A stretch of DNA of 64,000 bases from an uncultured Eubacterium sp. Its GTDB lineage: Bacteria > Bacillota > Clostridia > Lachnospirales > Lachnospiraceae. The first letter of the stretch is position 1. Each line of letters begins with the position of its first letter. The notes under the pieces are model-generated. The model had not been told where the DNA came from. It saw only the letters and a program-made list of their open reading frames with translations, and did no database searches. Shown here in pieces: positions 1 to 7,887 of the stretch. Where the stretch lies: positions 1 through 64,000 of the forward strand of contig CAJTMV010000005.1 of the NCBI GenBank assembly GCA_910577225.1. The letters run 5' to 3'. The translations under genes were made by a program, and so were the position numbers.

Positions 1-191
1 GGGCGGCATATCAAAGCTCTTTCCCTCAAAAGTAGTAAATTGGTAGTAAATTCAGCTTGAAATCCTGCTTGTATGCCCGTAAATCAAGGCTTTTTTGAGA
101 TAATCAACCATTTTCTGTGTAAAATCTTTAGAATACGCGGCAGAATACGGAATCGCTGCGTAAAGACGATAAGAGAAAGGAAAATAAAACT

Positions 192-524
192 ATGGAAGAA
201 AACAATCCGATCAGAGAGGCGAAACAATCTGCATGCAATGTATGCGGTTCCGATTGCAGCAGCTGTGCCTGTTATGGCTCTATGTGCCGGGGGTGCCGGG
301 AATGTCAGGGAAAAGTGTTCCATCAGACGGACGGAAAGGCGTGCGCGATTTATGAATGTACAGTACAGGAAAAAGGACTGATTCATTGCGGACAATGTGA
401 TCAGCTGCCTTGTGAGATCTGGATGAAGATCAGAGATCCGAAATACTCTGACGAGGAATTTGAAGAAAATGTCAGAATGCGGGTACGGGCATTAAAAAAG
501 AGTACGGCTGAGAGCGCGTCTTAA
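192..524 (+). CDS. DUF3795-type cysteine-rich small protein
   Basis: This is a 110-residue protein with about twelve cysteines, arranged as CNVCGSDCSSC, then CRGCREC, and later CGQCDQLPC. That spacing is typical of DUF3795 proteins, small cytoplasmic proteins thought to bind zinc or another metal. Their function is unknown. An AGAAAGG ribosome-binding site lies 8-14 bases before the ATG. The gene stands alone: a strong terminator follows at 568-619 and nothing certain lies upstream. The family call rests on the cysteine pattern and length. The biochemical role is not known. Confidence 0.8.
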   Translation: MEENNPIREAKQSACNVCGSDCSSCACYGSMCRGCRECQGKVFHQTDGKACAIYECTVQEKGLIHCGQCDQLPCEIWMKIRDPKYSDEEFEENVRMRVRALKKSTAESAS

Positions 525-567
525 AACAGTTCTGCATCAAAACAACATAATCGTATCAATATTCTGG

Positions 568-619
568 ATTTCGTAACCGTGCATGTAAAAATATGGATGC
601 ATTGTTACGAAATTTTTTT
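568..619 (+). terminator. Rho-independent terminator after the DUF3795 gene
   Basis: Arms ATTTCGTAAC (568-577) and GTTACGAAAT (604-613) pair perfectly. An inner TGCAT/ATGCA pair extends the stem, and a run of seven T follows. Confidence 0.85.
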
Positions 620-953
620 GCGTTTTATTCAGAATGTGACTGATTATACAACCTGTCATAGGCTGCAGGCAGCTCGCAGTATGTTTCATATAGTGATCTG
701 ATTATTTTCAAGCATACATCCGGATCGTAGAATATTATTTCTGCTTCGGGTTACAATATTTTTGCAACAGGCGATAAATAAAGGAAACAGTGATATTTCG
801 AATGGTCGAAGTGAAAAATGAGCAGCGGTTTCGATATTTCAAACGGATGAAGTGAAAAATGAGAAACGATTTCAATATTCCGAACAGACGAGGTGAAAAA
901 CGAGTAACGGTTTCCTGTTGCGCCCGTTGATGAAAATCAGGAGAAAATAGTAT
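620..953. other. Non-coding stretch between DUF3795 and the DUF4358 gene
   Basis: No supportable gene lies here. The first 170 bases are plain AT-rich sequence. The second half holds three tandem 41-bp repeats, listed separately, that end 38 bases before the DUF4358 start codon. Confidence 0.6.
793..915 (+). repeat. Three tandem 41-bp imperfect repeats
   Basis: Units run 793-833, 834-874 and 875-915. Each starts ATATT(T/C)C and carries a core close to GAAGTGAAAAATGAG (GAGGTGAAAAACGAG in the third). They differ at about a quarter of positions, so the duplication is not recent. They sit directly upstream of the DUF4358-MBOAT-DHHW operon, so a regulatory role is possible but unproven. Confidence 0.85.
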
Positions 954-1526
954 ATGGAAAAGAAAATGAGCATTTGTCTGATCTGCTGTTTACTAACCGT
1001 GTTGTCTGGCTGTGGAAAAAGTCAGGATCCGGCTCTGGAAGACGAAAAACTGCACTACACGCAGGCGGTAGACGTACTTCGGGCAGTAGTCGACGCGTAT
1101 ACGGATGAGGAACGATTTGCCATGTATGGAGGAGATCGGGAGCATGCGGTGATGGACGCACCTGGTACGTTTGATGTCAGTCAGGTACAGGAGATGGAGG
1201 ATGTACTGGGACTTCCGTCGGGACTGGCGTCAGATATAGAAGAAGCGGCATCCATGGTTCATATGATGAATGGAAATGTATTTACAGGAGCGGCTTACCG
1301 GCTCAGGGAAGGTACAGACCAGGATGCGTTTGCACAGGCAGTAAAAACGGCGCTTTTGGAAAAACGATGGATGTGCGGACAGCCGGATACGATGCTGGTA
1401 CTCTCGGTGGATCATGTTTATGTCATTACGGCCTATGGAGAAGCAGGCATCATCCAGACATTTAAAGAAAAATCGATGTCTGTATTAAAAGAAACAAAAA
1501 TATTGATGGAAGCTCCGATTGTATAA
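954..1526 (+). CDS. DUF4358-like lipoprotein
   Basis: A 190-residue predicted lipoprotein. Residues 1-20 form a signal peptide ending in the lipobox LSGC, so the mature protein should be lipid-anchored on the outer face of the membrane. The rest resembles DUF4358, a family often found beside MBOAT acyltransferases in Clostridia. The start has AGGAG about ten bases upstream. The stop overlaps the next gene's start by one base (TAATG), so translation is probably coupled. With the next two genes it forms a predicted cell-surface O-acylation operon. The lipoprotein call is firm; the DUF name is from recall of the family and the exact role is unknown. Confidence 0.75.
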   Translation: MEKKMSICLICCLLTVLSGCGKSQDPALEDEKLHYTQAVDVLRAVVDAYTDEERFAMYGGDREHAVMDAPGTFDVSQVQEMEDVLGLPSGLASDIEEAASMVHMMNGNVFTGAAYRLREGTDQDAFAQAVKTALLEKRWMCGQPDTMLVLSVDHVYVITAYGEAGIIQTFKEKSMSVLKETKILMEAPIV

Positions 1527-2932
1527 TGGTTTTTTCAAGTATTACATTTTTATTTTATTTTTTGCCCATAACGGTAACTTTGTATTTTTTCGTTCCGGGG
1601 AAGTATCAGAATCTGGTTCTTGTTTTGTGCAGTATGTTCTTTTATGCCTGGGGAGAACCTCGTTATGTGTTACTTATGATTGCCGGCATCCTTACTGCCT
1701 ACGGATGTGGGCGGCTGATGGAACTATACAAAACGAGAAAGGGGCGAATGATCTGGTACGTGTGTTCGGTCTGCGTCAGTCTTTTTGCGCTGCTGTTTTT
1801 TAAATATGCAGATTTTATTCTTGAGAATCTGAACCGGTTCTTTGGACTGGATATGCCGCTGCTGCACGTATCGCTCCCTGTTGGAATCAGCTTTTATACG
1901 TTTCAGATCATTAGTTATCTCACAGATGTATACAGAGGAGCACCTGCAGAGAAAAATATGCTGCATCTGGCTGTATATATCTGCATGTTTCCGCAGCTGA
2001 TAGCAGGGCCTATCGTGCGTTATGAGGATCTGGCGCATCAGATTCGGATGGATGGAGCGTATGGCGCAGGGCGGCGTACGTCTTTCGAAAAGGCAGCTTA
2101 TGGTATTCGGCGTTTTGTAACCGGGCTGGCAAAAAAAGTACTGCTGGCAGACCAGCTGGGACAGCTGTGTCAGATTTTTCGACTTTCAGAAGACAAATCG
2201 GTACTGTTTTACTGGATTTATGCGGTCAGCTGCTCGTTGTATATTTATTTCGATTTTTCAGGATACAGTGATATGGCAGTCGGTCTTGGCAGCATATTTG
2301 GATTCCGTTTTCCAGAAAACTTTAATTATCCTTTTATTTCTACAAGTATTACGGAATTTTGGAGACGCTGGCATATGTCGCTCGGATCCTGGTTTCGGGA
2401 TTACGTCTATATACCGCTTGGAGGCAGCCGGAAAGGACGCAGACGACAGATCGTTTGTATCTTTATCGTATGGATACTGACCGGATTATGGCACGGCGCG
2501 GAATGGAACTTTGTACTATGGGGATTGTATTTTGCCATATTGTTATGCATAGAGAAGGTTTTCATAAAAAAACGTACGGTTTTTTCTCGTTTGTACTTTC
2601 TCTTTCTGATCAGTATCAGTTTTGTAGTTTTTCATGCAGAAAATGTTTCGCAGGTCGCTGCCGATCTGAGGGGGCTGACTGGTGCGGGAGGGATTGCGCC
2701 TGTTTCCGGTGAAGCGCTTTATTATCTGCGCAGTTATGCGCTCACGCTGGCGGCTGCGATACTGGGCGCGACGCCGTTTTTCCGCTATGTGTCCGGCAGG
2801 ATGCAGGGATGTCTGACTGGCAGAAGAACGGCCGGTCTGCTGGAGCCCATATGGCTGTCGGCGCTGATGATCGTTATCAGTGCATATCTTGTGGATCATA
2901 CGTTTCAGCCGTTTTTATATTTTAGATTTTAA
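1526..2932 (+). CDS. MBOAT family O-acyltransferase (AlgI/DltB-like)
   Basis: A 468-residue polytopic membrane protein of the membrane-bound O-acyltransferase family, which moves acyl groups, usually acetyl, onto extracellular polysaccharides or wall polymers. Family signatures are visible: YFDFSGYSDMAVGLG near residue 240 and TGLWHGAEWNFVLWG near residue 325, where the His is the expected catalytic residue. FWRRWHMSL precedes it. Length fits AlgI-like members (about 460-500). It overlaps the lipoprotein stop by one base and is followed 45 bases later by the DHHW gene. The acceptor polymer cannot be read from the sequence. Confidence 0.95.
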   Translation: MVFSSITFLFYFLPITVTLYFFVPGKYQNLVLVLCSMFFYAWGEPRYVLLMIAGILTAYGCGRLMELYKTRKGRMIWYVCSVCVSLFALLFFKYADFILENLNRFFGLDMPLLHVSLPVGISFYTFQIISYLTDVYRGAPAEKNMLHLAVYICMFPQLIAGPIVRYEDLAHQIRMDGAYGAGRRTSFEKAAYGIRRFVTGLAKKVLLADQLGQLCQIFRLSEDKSVLFYWIYAVSCSLYIYFDFSGYSDMAVGLGSIFGFRFPENFNYPFISTSITEFWRRWHMSLGSWFRDYVYIPLGGSRKGRRRQIVCIFIVWILTGLWHGAEWNFVLWGLYFAILLCIEKVFIKKRTVFSRLYFLFLISISFVVFHAENVSQVAADLRGLTGAGGIAPVSGEALYYLRSYALTLAAAILGATPFFRYVSGRMQGCLTGRRTAGLLEPIWLSALMIVISAYLVDHTFQPFLYFRF

Positions 2933-2977
2933 AAGCAGAGCTTAAAAAAGAGTCAGAAGCCGAAAGGAGATTGGATC

Positions 2978-4072
2978 ATGGGCAGGAGAAACGATGATTT
3001 TTTTATCTGCGTATGGTTTGCGTTCATTTTAACCGCTGGATTTTTCCTGTGTATGTTTCTTGAAAAACCGGATTACTCGTACAACGAACGGCGGTATCTG
3101 GCTGAGATGCCGGAGTTGTCTGTCGATACGGTAAGCTCCGGAAGATTTATGTCAGACTTTGAAGACTATGCGCTGGATACGTTTCCGTTTCGGGAGCGCT
3201 TTCGTAAACTCAGGGCATGGACAACGGCAAATATATTTTTATTCAAAGATCATCATGGGATGTATCTTGCGGACGGATTTCTTGCCGCTATGGAATATCC
3301 GATGCAGCAGGAATCTCTGGAACGGGCGGTACGTCAGTTTGCAGAGATTTGCGCCGGGCTTACAAAAGAAAATCATGTCTATCTGTCGGTTATTCCGGAT
3401 AAAAACTGCTTTCTTGGGAAGGAGAGCGGTCATCTTACGATGGATTATGAGGAGTTCGAACACGTGATGCGGCAGGAAGCGCAGTTTGCAGAATATATAA
3501 CGATCTCAGATCTTTTGGACAAAGAGGATTATTATCGGACGGATCCGCACTGGAGGCAGGAAAAGATTACGGATGTCGCAAAGCGGCTGGCAGTAAGTAT
3601 GGGTACGACGCTGAATGAAGACTATCAGACGCATACGCTGAGCAGGGATTTTTACGGCGCCTATTATGGACAGGCGATGCTTGCGGCGGCGCCGGATACG
3701 CTGCGGTATCTGACCGGGGACGCCATCGACGGCTGCAGTGTGTATGACTGGCAGAATCAGCGACCAATACCGGTATATGACAAGAAAAAGGCAGCGGATA
3801 AAGATCCTTATGAATGCTTTTTGTCGGGACCGTTGTCGCTGCTTACGATCAAAAATCCGAATGCACGAAACGAGAAGCGGCTGATTATTTTTCGGGATTC
3901 GTTCGGCAGCGCAATCGCCCCGCTTCTGATCAGCGGATATGAGCAGATTACACTGGCAGATCTTCGTTATATTCGTCCGGAAATACTTGAAAAATTTATT
4001 TCATTTGAAAAATGTGACGTACTTTTTTTGTATAGTACGCTTGTACTGAATTCTTTTGCTTCCAATTGTTGA
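2978..4072 (+). CDS. DHHW family protein (AlgJ/AlgX-like SGNH acetyltransferase partner)
   Basis: A 364-residue protein with one N-terminal membrane segment (about residues 7-27) and an extracytoplasmic domain. The motif YYRTDPHWRQ near residue 190 is the DxHW signature of AlgJ/AlgX/DHHW proteins. RDSFG near residue 308 resembles the SGNH nucleophile block. These proteins normally act with an MBOAT protein: the MBOAT passes the acyl group through the membrane and this partner places it on the polymer. AAAGGAG lies about eight bases before the ATG. Its stop codon overlaps the -35 element of the next transcription unit. Confidence 0.85.
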   Translation: MGRRNDDFFICVWFAFILTAGFFLCMFLEKPDYSYNERRYLAEMPELSVDTVSSGRFMSDFEDYALDTFPFRERFRKLRAWTTANIFLFKDHHGMYLADGFLAAMEYPMQQESLERAVRQFAEICAGLTKENHVYLSVIPDKNCFLGKESGHLTMDYEEFEHVMRQEAQFAEYITISDLLDKEDYYRTDPHWRQEKITDVAKRLAVSMGTTLNEDYQTHTLSRDFYGAYYGQAMLAAAPDTLRYLTGDAIDGCSVYDWQNQRPIPVYDKKKAADKDPYECFLSGPLSLLTIKNPNARNEKRLIIFRDSFGSAIAPLLISGYEQITLADLRYIRPEILEKFISFEKCDVLFLYSTLVLNSFASNC

Positions 4073-4097
4073 CATTGTTATAAGCAGGTGCTAAACT
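4069..4097 (+). promoter_or_regulatory. Predicted sigma-A promoter of the EAL operon
   Basis: TTGACA (4069-4074), a 17-bp spacer and TAAACT (4092-4097). The -35 matches consensus, the -10 matches four of six. It overlaps the end of the DHHW gene. Confidence 0.55.
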
Positions 4098-4194
4098 TAT
4101 TATATCTTATTGCCAAAAAAGCATTCTTTTTTGCAATCGTTGTAGATATTTTGCATAATGCTGCATGGAAAGAGATGTACAAGGAGGATAAAGC

Positions 4195-5973
4195 ATGAAT
4201 CATGGTCAGGAAAGCCGCGAAAATCTGCAGCCAGCGAATCAGAACCGCTGGAATGAGGCGGAGCTGTTAAGAGACAGCAGAATACTGGAACATACACATT
4301 CTTTTATCGTAGAATATAATTTTAAGACGAAGCAGTGTTATATAGACCCTGCACAGCGCCAGCATTTATACGGAGACTGGCAGAACGAGATAAATAATGA
4401 TAACAAAGATTATAAAAGAGTTGTGTTAAGAGATGATATCGCGACACTGCAGGAATTTTTTGACTTTTCTGATTTAAAGGCGGGCGAAAGCCGCAGTATG
4501 GACGCCAGATTCTATGTAAAAGCACACGATTATGAATGGTATCGTGTCAGGCTTATTTGTCACGCAGATGAAGCAGGCGAAAAAGAACGTGTGCTGATTA
4601 CATTTACGAATGTACAGCAGGAGCTGGAAACGGTGCAGAAATTAAAATTCCTGCTTGCCAAAGATCCTCTGACCCATATGCCGAATCTGGACAGCTTTAT
4701 ACAGATGACAGAAAAAATGATCCGGTCGCATCCGGAGCAGAGTTATGCAGTGATCCGGATGGATATCGATAAGTTTCGCATGATCAATCAGATGTATGGA
4801 ACAAAAGAAGGAGATAATATACTGCGTTATATCGGCGTAAAGATTCAGGAATGGGCCGGCCCGATTTTGGAGATGAGTACATACTGCAGAATATCTTCGG
4901 ATATGTTTTGCGTCTGTATGCCGGCGGAGGCGGGCAGTATCCAGGAGATTATCGATTTTATACAGACGTCGCTGCATGCGTATCCGATTAAGTTTGACAT
5001 GATTATGTCTTTTGGCGTTTATATTACGAGCGAAGAAGATCGGACCGAACAGATATCGGTTTCCACACTGATGGACCGGGCGGCTTCGGCGCAGCGGACC
5101 GTAAAAAACAGTTATATGAATCATATCGCCTATTATGACAGCGTCATTCGCAAGAAAGAAATTGCAGAGCAGATTATTATATCAGAAATGAAAAAAGCGC
5201 TGGAGACGGATCAGTTTCAGGTATATCTGCAGCCGAAATGCGAGATGGATACCGGAAAGATCATTGGTTCAGAAGCGCTGGTACGATGGATTCATCCATC
5301 ACAGGGAATCATATCTCCAGGCGAATTTATTCCCGTATTTGAAAAGAACGGATTTATATCCGAGCTCGATGCCTTTGTGCTGCGAAAGACCTGTCAGATG
5401 ATCCGCAAATGGCTGGACGATGGAAAGAAAGTATATCCGGTTTCTGTGAACGTATCCAGGACAGATTTATATAATCCAAATTTACTCGAACAGATTAAAG
5501 AATGTGTAGAACGGTTCGATGTGCCGCATGAGCTGATTGCGTTTGAACTTACGGAAAGCGCGTTTGTATCGGATAATATGCAATTGTATAATCTGGCGAA
5601 GCTGCTGCAGGAAAATCATTTTAACGTTATGATGGACGATTTTGGCAGCGGATATTCCTCTTTAAATTCCTTAAGAGAAATACCGGTAGATGTGTTAAAA
5701 ATAGATTTAAAATTCCTCCCGCCATCCACAGACGACAAACGCGGCAATGTCATTTTGCAGTCGATTGTAGAAATGGCAAACCAGCTTGGACTGGAAGTTG
5801 TTGTTGAAGGTGTGGAAACGATCGAGCAGGCGGAGTTTTTATTATCGATTGGCTGCCGGAATGCCCAGGGGTATTATTTTTACCGTCCGATGCCGGTTTC
5901 GGAATATGAACGATGTCTGGAAGAAAAGCCAAAGGAAATCGGTATACGCAGACAGGAAGAGCAACACAGATAA
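4195..5973 (+). CDS. GGDEF-EAL protein, predicted c-di-GMP phosphodiesterase
   Basis: A 592-residue cytoplasmic protein: a PAS-like N-terminus (about 25-150), a GGDEF domain (about 155-310) and an EAL domain (about 325-580). The GGDEF site is degenerate (SSDMF near residue 234), so cyclase activity is unlikely, although GTP could still bind as an activator. The EAL domain keeps the metal and catalytic set: SEALVRW, NVSRTDL, ELTES, DDFGSGYSS, LKIDLKF, VEGVET and NAQGYY. It should therefore hydrolyse c-di-GMP. GGAGG lies before the ATG. A receiver gene follows after 26 bases and a CheC-like gene after that, suggesting a local signalling trio. Confidence 0.95.
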   Translation: MNHGQESRENLQPANQNRWNEAELLRDSRILEHTHSFIVEYNFKTKQCYIDPAQRQHLYGDWQNEINNDNKDYKRVVLRDDIATLQEFFDFSDLKAGESRSMDARFYVKAHDYEWYRVRLICHADEAGEKERVLITFTNVQQELETVQKLKFLLAKDPLTHMPNLDSFIQMTEKMIRSHPEQSYAVIRMDIDKFRMINQMYGTKEGDNILRYIGVKIQEWAGPILEMSTYCRISSDMFCVCMPAEAGSIQEIIDFIQTSLHAYPIKFDMIMSFGVYITSEEDRTEQISVSTLMDRAASAQRTVKNSYMNHIAYYDSVIRKKEIAEQIIISEMKKALETDQFQVYLQPKCEMDTGKIIGSEALVRWIHPSQGIISPGEFIPVFEKNGFISELDAFVLRKTCQMIRKWLDDGKKVYPVSVNVSRTDLYNPNLLEQIKECVERFDVPHELIAFELTESAFVSDNMQLYNLAKLLQENHFNVMMDDFGSGYSSLNSLREIPVDVLKIDLKFLPPSTDDKRGNVILQSIVEMANQLGLEVVVEGVETIEQAEFLLSIGCRNAQGYYFYRPMPVSEYERCLEEKPKEIGIRRQEEQHR

Positions 5974-5999
5974 CATGCACAAAGTGGGAGGACGGAAGA

Positions 6000-6365
6000 A
6001 TGGAAAAGCTGATTCTAATTGTTGACGATGCGAGGTTTGCCAGAATCATTGCAAAAAAGGCGTTACAAAACGGCGGATACGATCAGATTGTCGAGGCGGC
6101 GACTGCAGCGGCGGCACTGGAGATCTTTCAGGAAAAGAAACCGGATCTGACGCTGCTGGATATTACGCTTCCGGATAATACAGATCTGACTTTATTAAAA
6201 AAATTGTTAACAATCGATCCAAAGGCGTCGATTGTGATTCATTCAGCGATCGGCCAGGAGCTGATTATTATGGACGCGCTCAAAGCCGGAGCAAAAGATT
6301 TTATCGTAAAGCCGTTTGATGAAAAAGAGTTTATTAAAATTGTAAACAAGGCGCTCGGGGTTTAG
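6000..6365 (+). CDS. Stand-alone CheY-like receiver
   Basis: A 121-residue single-domain response regulator with no output domain. Receiver signatures are clear: acidic pair VDDAR near residue 9, phospho-acceptor Asp in TLLDITLP near residue 53, the Ser/Thr switch in VIHSAIG, and the conserved Lys in FIVKPFD. The ATG at 6000 is chosen because GGGAGG sits about eleven bases upstream; an earlier in-frame start at 5913 lies inside the EAL gene. It likely acts through protein contacts, possibly with the EAL protein or with the CheC-like product that follows, which could dephosphorylate it. Confidence 0.9.
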   Translation: MEKLILIVDDARFARIIAKKALQNGGYDQIVEAATAAAALEIFQEKKPDLTLLDITLPDNTDLTLLKKLLTIDPKASIVIHSAIGQELIIMDALKAGAKDFIVKPFDEKEFIKIVNKALGV

Positions 6366-6431
6366 TGCTCCATCCGGGCAAAAATTAGAGCTTATTACAG
6401 CAAAACTCTGATTTCTGCCCGGATGAAGCAC
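6365..6431. repeat. 67-nt near-perfect hairpin between receiver and CheC-like genes
   Basis: GTGCTCCATCCGGGCA (6365-6380) pairs with TGCCCGGATGAAGCAC (6416-6431) with one mismatch, and AGAG/CTCT pairs further in. No T-run follows, so it is not a canonical terminator. It may set the ratio of receiver to CheC-like protein by attenuation or mRNA processing. Confidence 0.7.
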
Positions 6432-6519
6432 CAGAGCGTGTCTTAAAAATGCTTTCCGTGAGATGTGCTTCGCAGTTCGCGGAGTTTTCATACGCGTCAG
6501 TGGGGATGGGGGAATCGCA

Positions 6520-7155
6520 ATGAAGTTATTTGACCAGAGTGGAAAGCTGGATGCAGATGTGCAGGATATACTGTATGAACTTGGGAATGTGGGCGTTGGT
6601 ATGGCCAGCATTACGATTGGCCGGCTCCTTGGAGTCCGGATAGAACTGGTCTCGCCAAATGTAATATCGGTGACCGATTTGTCAGATCAGATGCTGCTTT
6701 CACATATCGAAAAGGAAGAAGTGGGAATCTGGATGCGTTTTGCAGCTCCGATGAGCGGGCTGGTGCTGTTTATTCTCAAACGTTCTTTTGTGATCGAAGT
6801 TGTAGAGAAGATGACGGGGACACGATGCGAGGAAGAACAGCTGTATAAAAATGAAATTCTTTTCTCAGCCCTGACAGAATTTGCCAACATGCTTTCAGCC
6901 GCATATATGAAAGCCGTTGGCACATATACAAAGATGCGGATTTATTTATCGCCGTATCTGTTTGTATCCGGAAACGAGCAGATCAGACTGGGAGACGTAA
7001 GCTATGAGCTGCAGATGGCGGCAGATCAGGCAATCTGGGTAGAAACAAAATTTTTGCTGCTGGAAGAAGAAGGACAGACGGATGACGCAGGACGGGTTGT
7101 GATGCTTCCGGACGGCAATACGGTAGAAATGCTGATGCAAGCGTTGGGATTATAG
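6520..7155 (+). CDS. CheC-like phosphatase
   Basis: A 211-residue CheC-type protein; this family dephosphorylates CheY-like receivers. Both family motifs are readable. The first, DILYELGN followed by exactly 22 residues and Pro, matches (D/S)-x3-E-x2-N-x22-P. The second, SALTEFAN followed by 21 residues and Pro, keeps the catalytic Glu and Asn. Two intact sites are typical of CheC rather than CheX. The ATG at 6520 follows a G-rich stretch and starts a normal-length N-terminus; the longer frame from 6463 begins at the foot of the hairpin. No MCP or CheA gene lies nearby, so the target is probably the adjacent receiver. Confidence 0.85.
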   Translation: MKLFDQSGKLDADVQDILYELGNVGVGMASITIGRLLGVRIELVSPNVISVTDLSDQMLLSHIEKEEVGIWMRFAAPMSGLVLFILKRSFVIEVVEKMTGTRCEEEQLYKNEILFSALTEFANMLSAAYMKAVGTYTKMRIYLSPYLFVSGNEQIRLGDVSYELQMAADQAIWVETKFLLLEEEGQTDDAGRVVMLPDGNTVEMLMQALGL

Positions 7156-7180
7156 AAATAAAGAAGAGGATCATTCAGAG

Positions 7181-7238
7181 AGCTTCTGATCTGTACGGCA
7201 CAAAAGGGAAAATGACGGACAGCAAAGAGGCTTTTTTT
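7181..7238 (+). terminator. Predicted terminator after the CheC-like gene
   Basis: AGCTTCT (7181-7187) pairs with AGAGGCT (7226-7232) using one G-U, with a CTGT/ACAG inner pair, followed by seven T. The stem is imperfect. Confidence 0.6.
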
Positions 7239-7326
7239 GTTATGGTTTGTCTGGATATGCAACCATACGAACGATCATTGCGTTATTATATTAAGGAGCT
7301 GTTGACAGAAGCAAAGGGAGATACAC

Positions 7327-7887
7327 ATGGAGGATGAAAAAATTATTGAATTATACTGGAACCGTGATGAAGAGGCACTTAGACAGACAAATCAGAAATA
7401 CGGTTCTTTTTGTTATTATATCGCTCACAATATATTGAAAAATGAAGAGGATTCCAAAGAATGCGTAAATGATACCTGGTTTAAGACCTGGACTGTGATT
7501 CCTCCGAAGCGGCCGGAATTTTTTCAGTCATTTCTGGGAAAGATTACAAGGAATCTTTCCCTGGATCGCTATCGAAAGAGCAGGGCATCCAAACGGGGAG
7601 GAGGAAGTGTGGACGCTATTTATGAAGAGCTGGAATCGTGTATTGCGGATCGTGGTACAGAAGATACCCGTACCGATGCGATTGTGATTACGGATGCGCT
7701 GAATCAGTTTCTTACGGGACTTTCCAAAGATGCCAGGGTTATTTTTGTGCGTCGGTACTGGTATGCAGACAGTGTGTTACAGATTGCGCAGCGTTACTGT
7801 ATGAGTGAAAGTAAGGTAAAGTCGTCTTTGATGCGCAGCAGAAATAAATTAAAAGCATTTTTGGAAAAGGAAGGGATCATTGTATGA
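7327..7887 (+). CDS. ECF-type RNA polymerase sigma factor
   Basis: A 186-residue sigma-70 family protein with region 2 (about residues 10-80, including CVNDTWFKTW) and region 4 (about 130-180, including SVLQIAQRYCMSESKVKSSLMRSRNKL). It lacks regions 1.1 and 3, as ECF factors do. AAGGGAG precedes the ATG. The stop overlaps the next start in ATGA, so the partner below is translationally coupled, the usual layout of a sigma factor with its membrane regulator. The regulon cannot be read from this window. Confidence 0.92.
   Translation: MEDEKIIELYWNRDEEALRQTNQKYGSFCYYIAHNILKNEEDSKECVNDTWFKTWTVIPPKRPEFFQSFLGKITRNLSLDRYRKSRASKRGGGSVDAIYEELESCIADRGTEDTRTDAIVITDALNQFLTGLSKDARVIFVRRYWYADSVLQIAQRYCMSESKVKSSLMRSRNKLKAFLEKEGIIV

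Noticed and set aside
1..46. Possible C-terminal end of a gene reading into the window (frame ending in TAG at about 46)
   Set aside because: Only about 14 codons with no recognisable motif; cannot be told from chance.
793..915. CRISPR-like array in the 41-bp repeats
   Set aside because: Units are directly abutting and imperfect, with no unique spacers, and no cas genes lie in the window.
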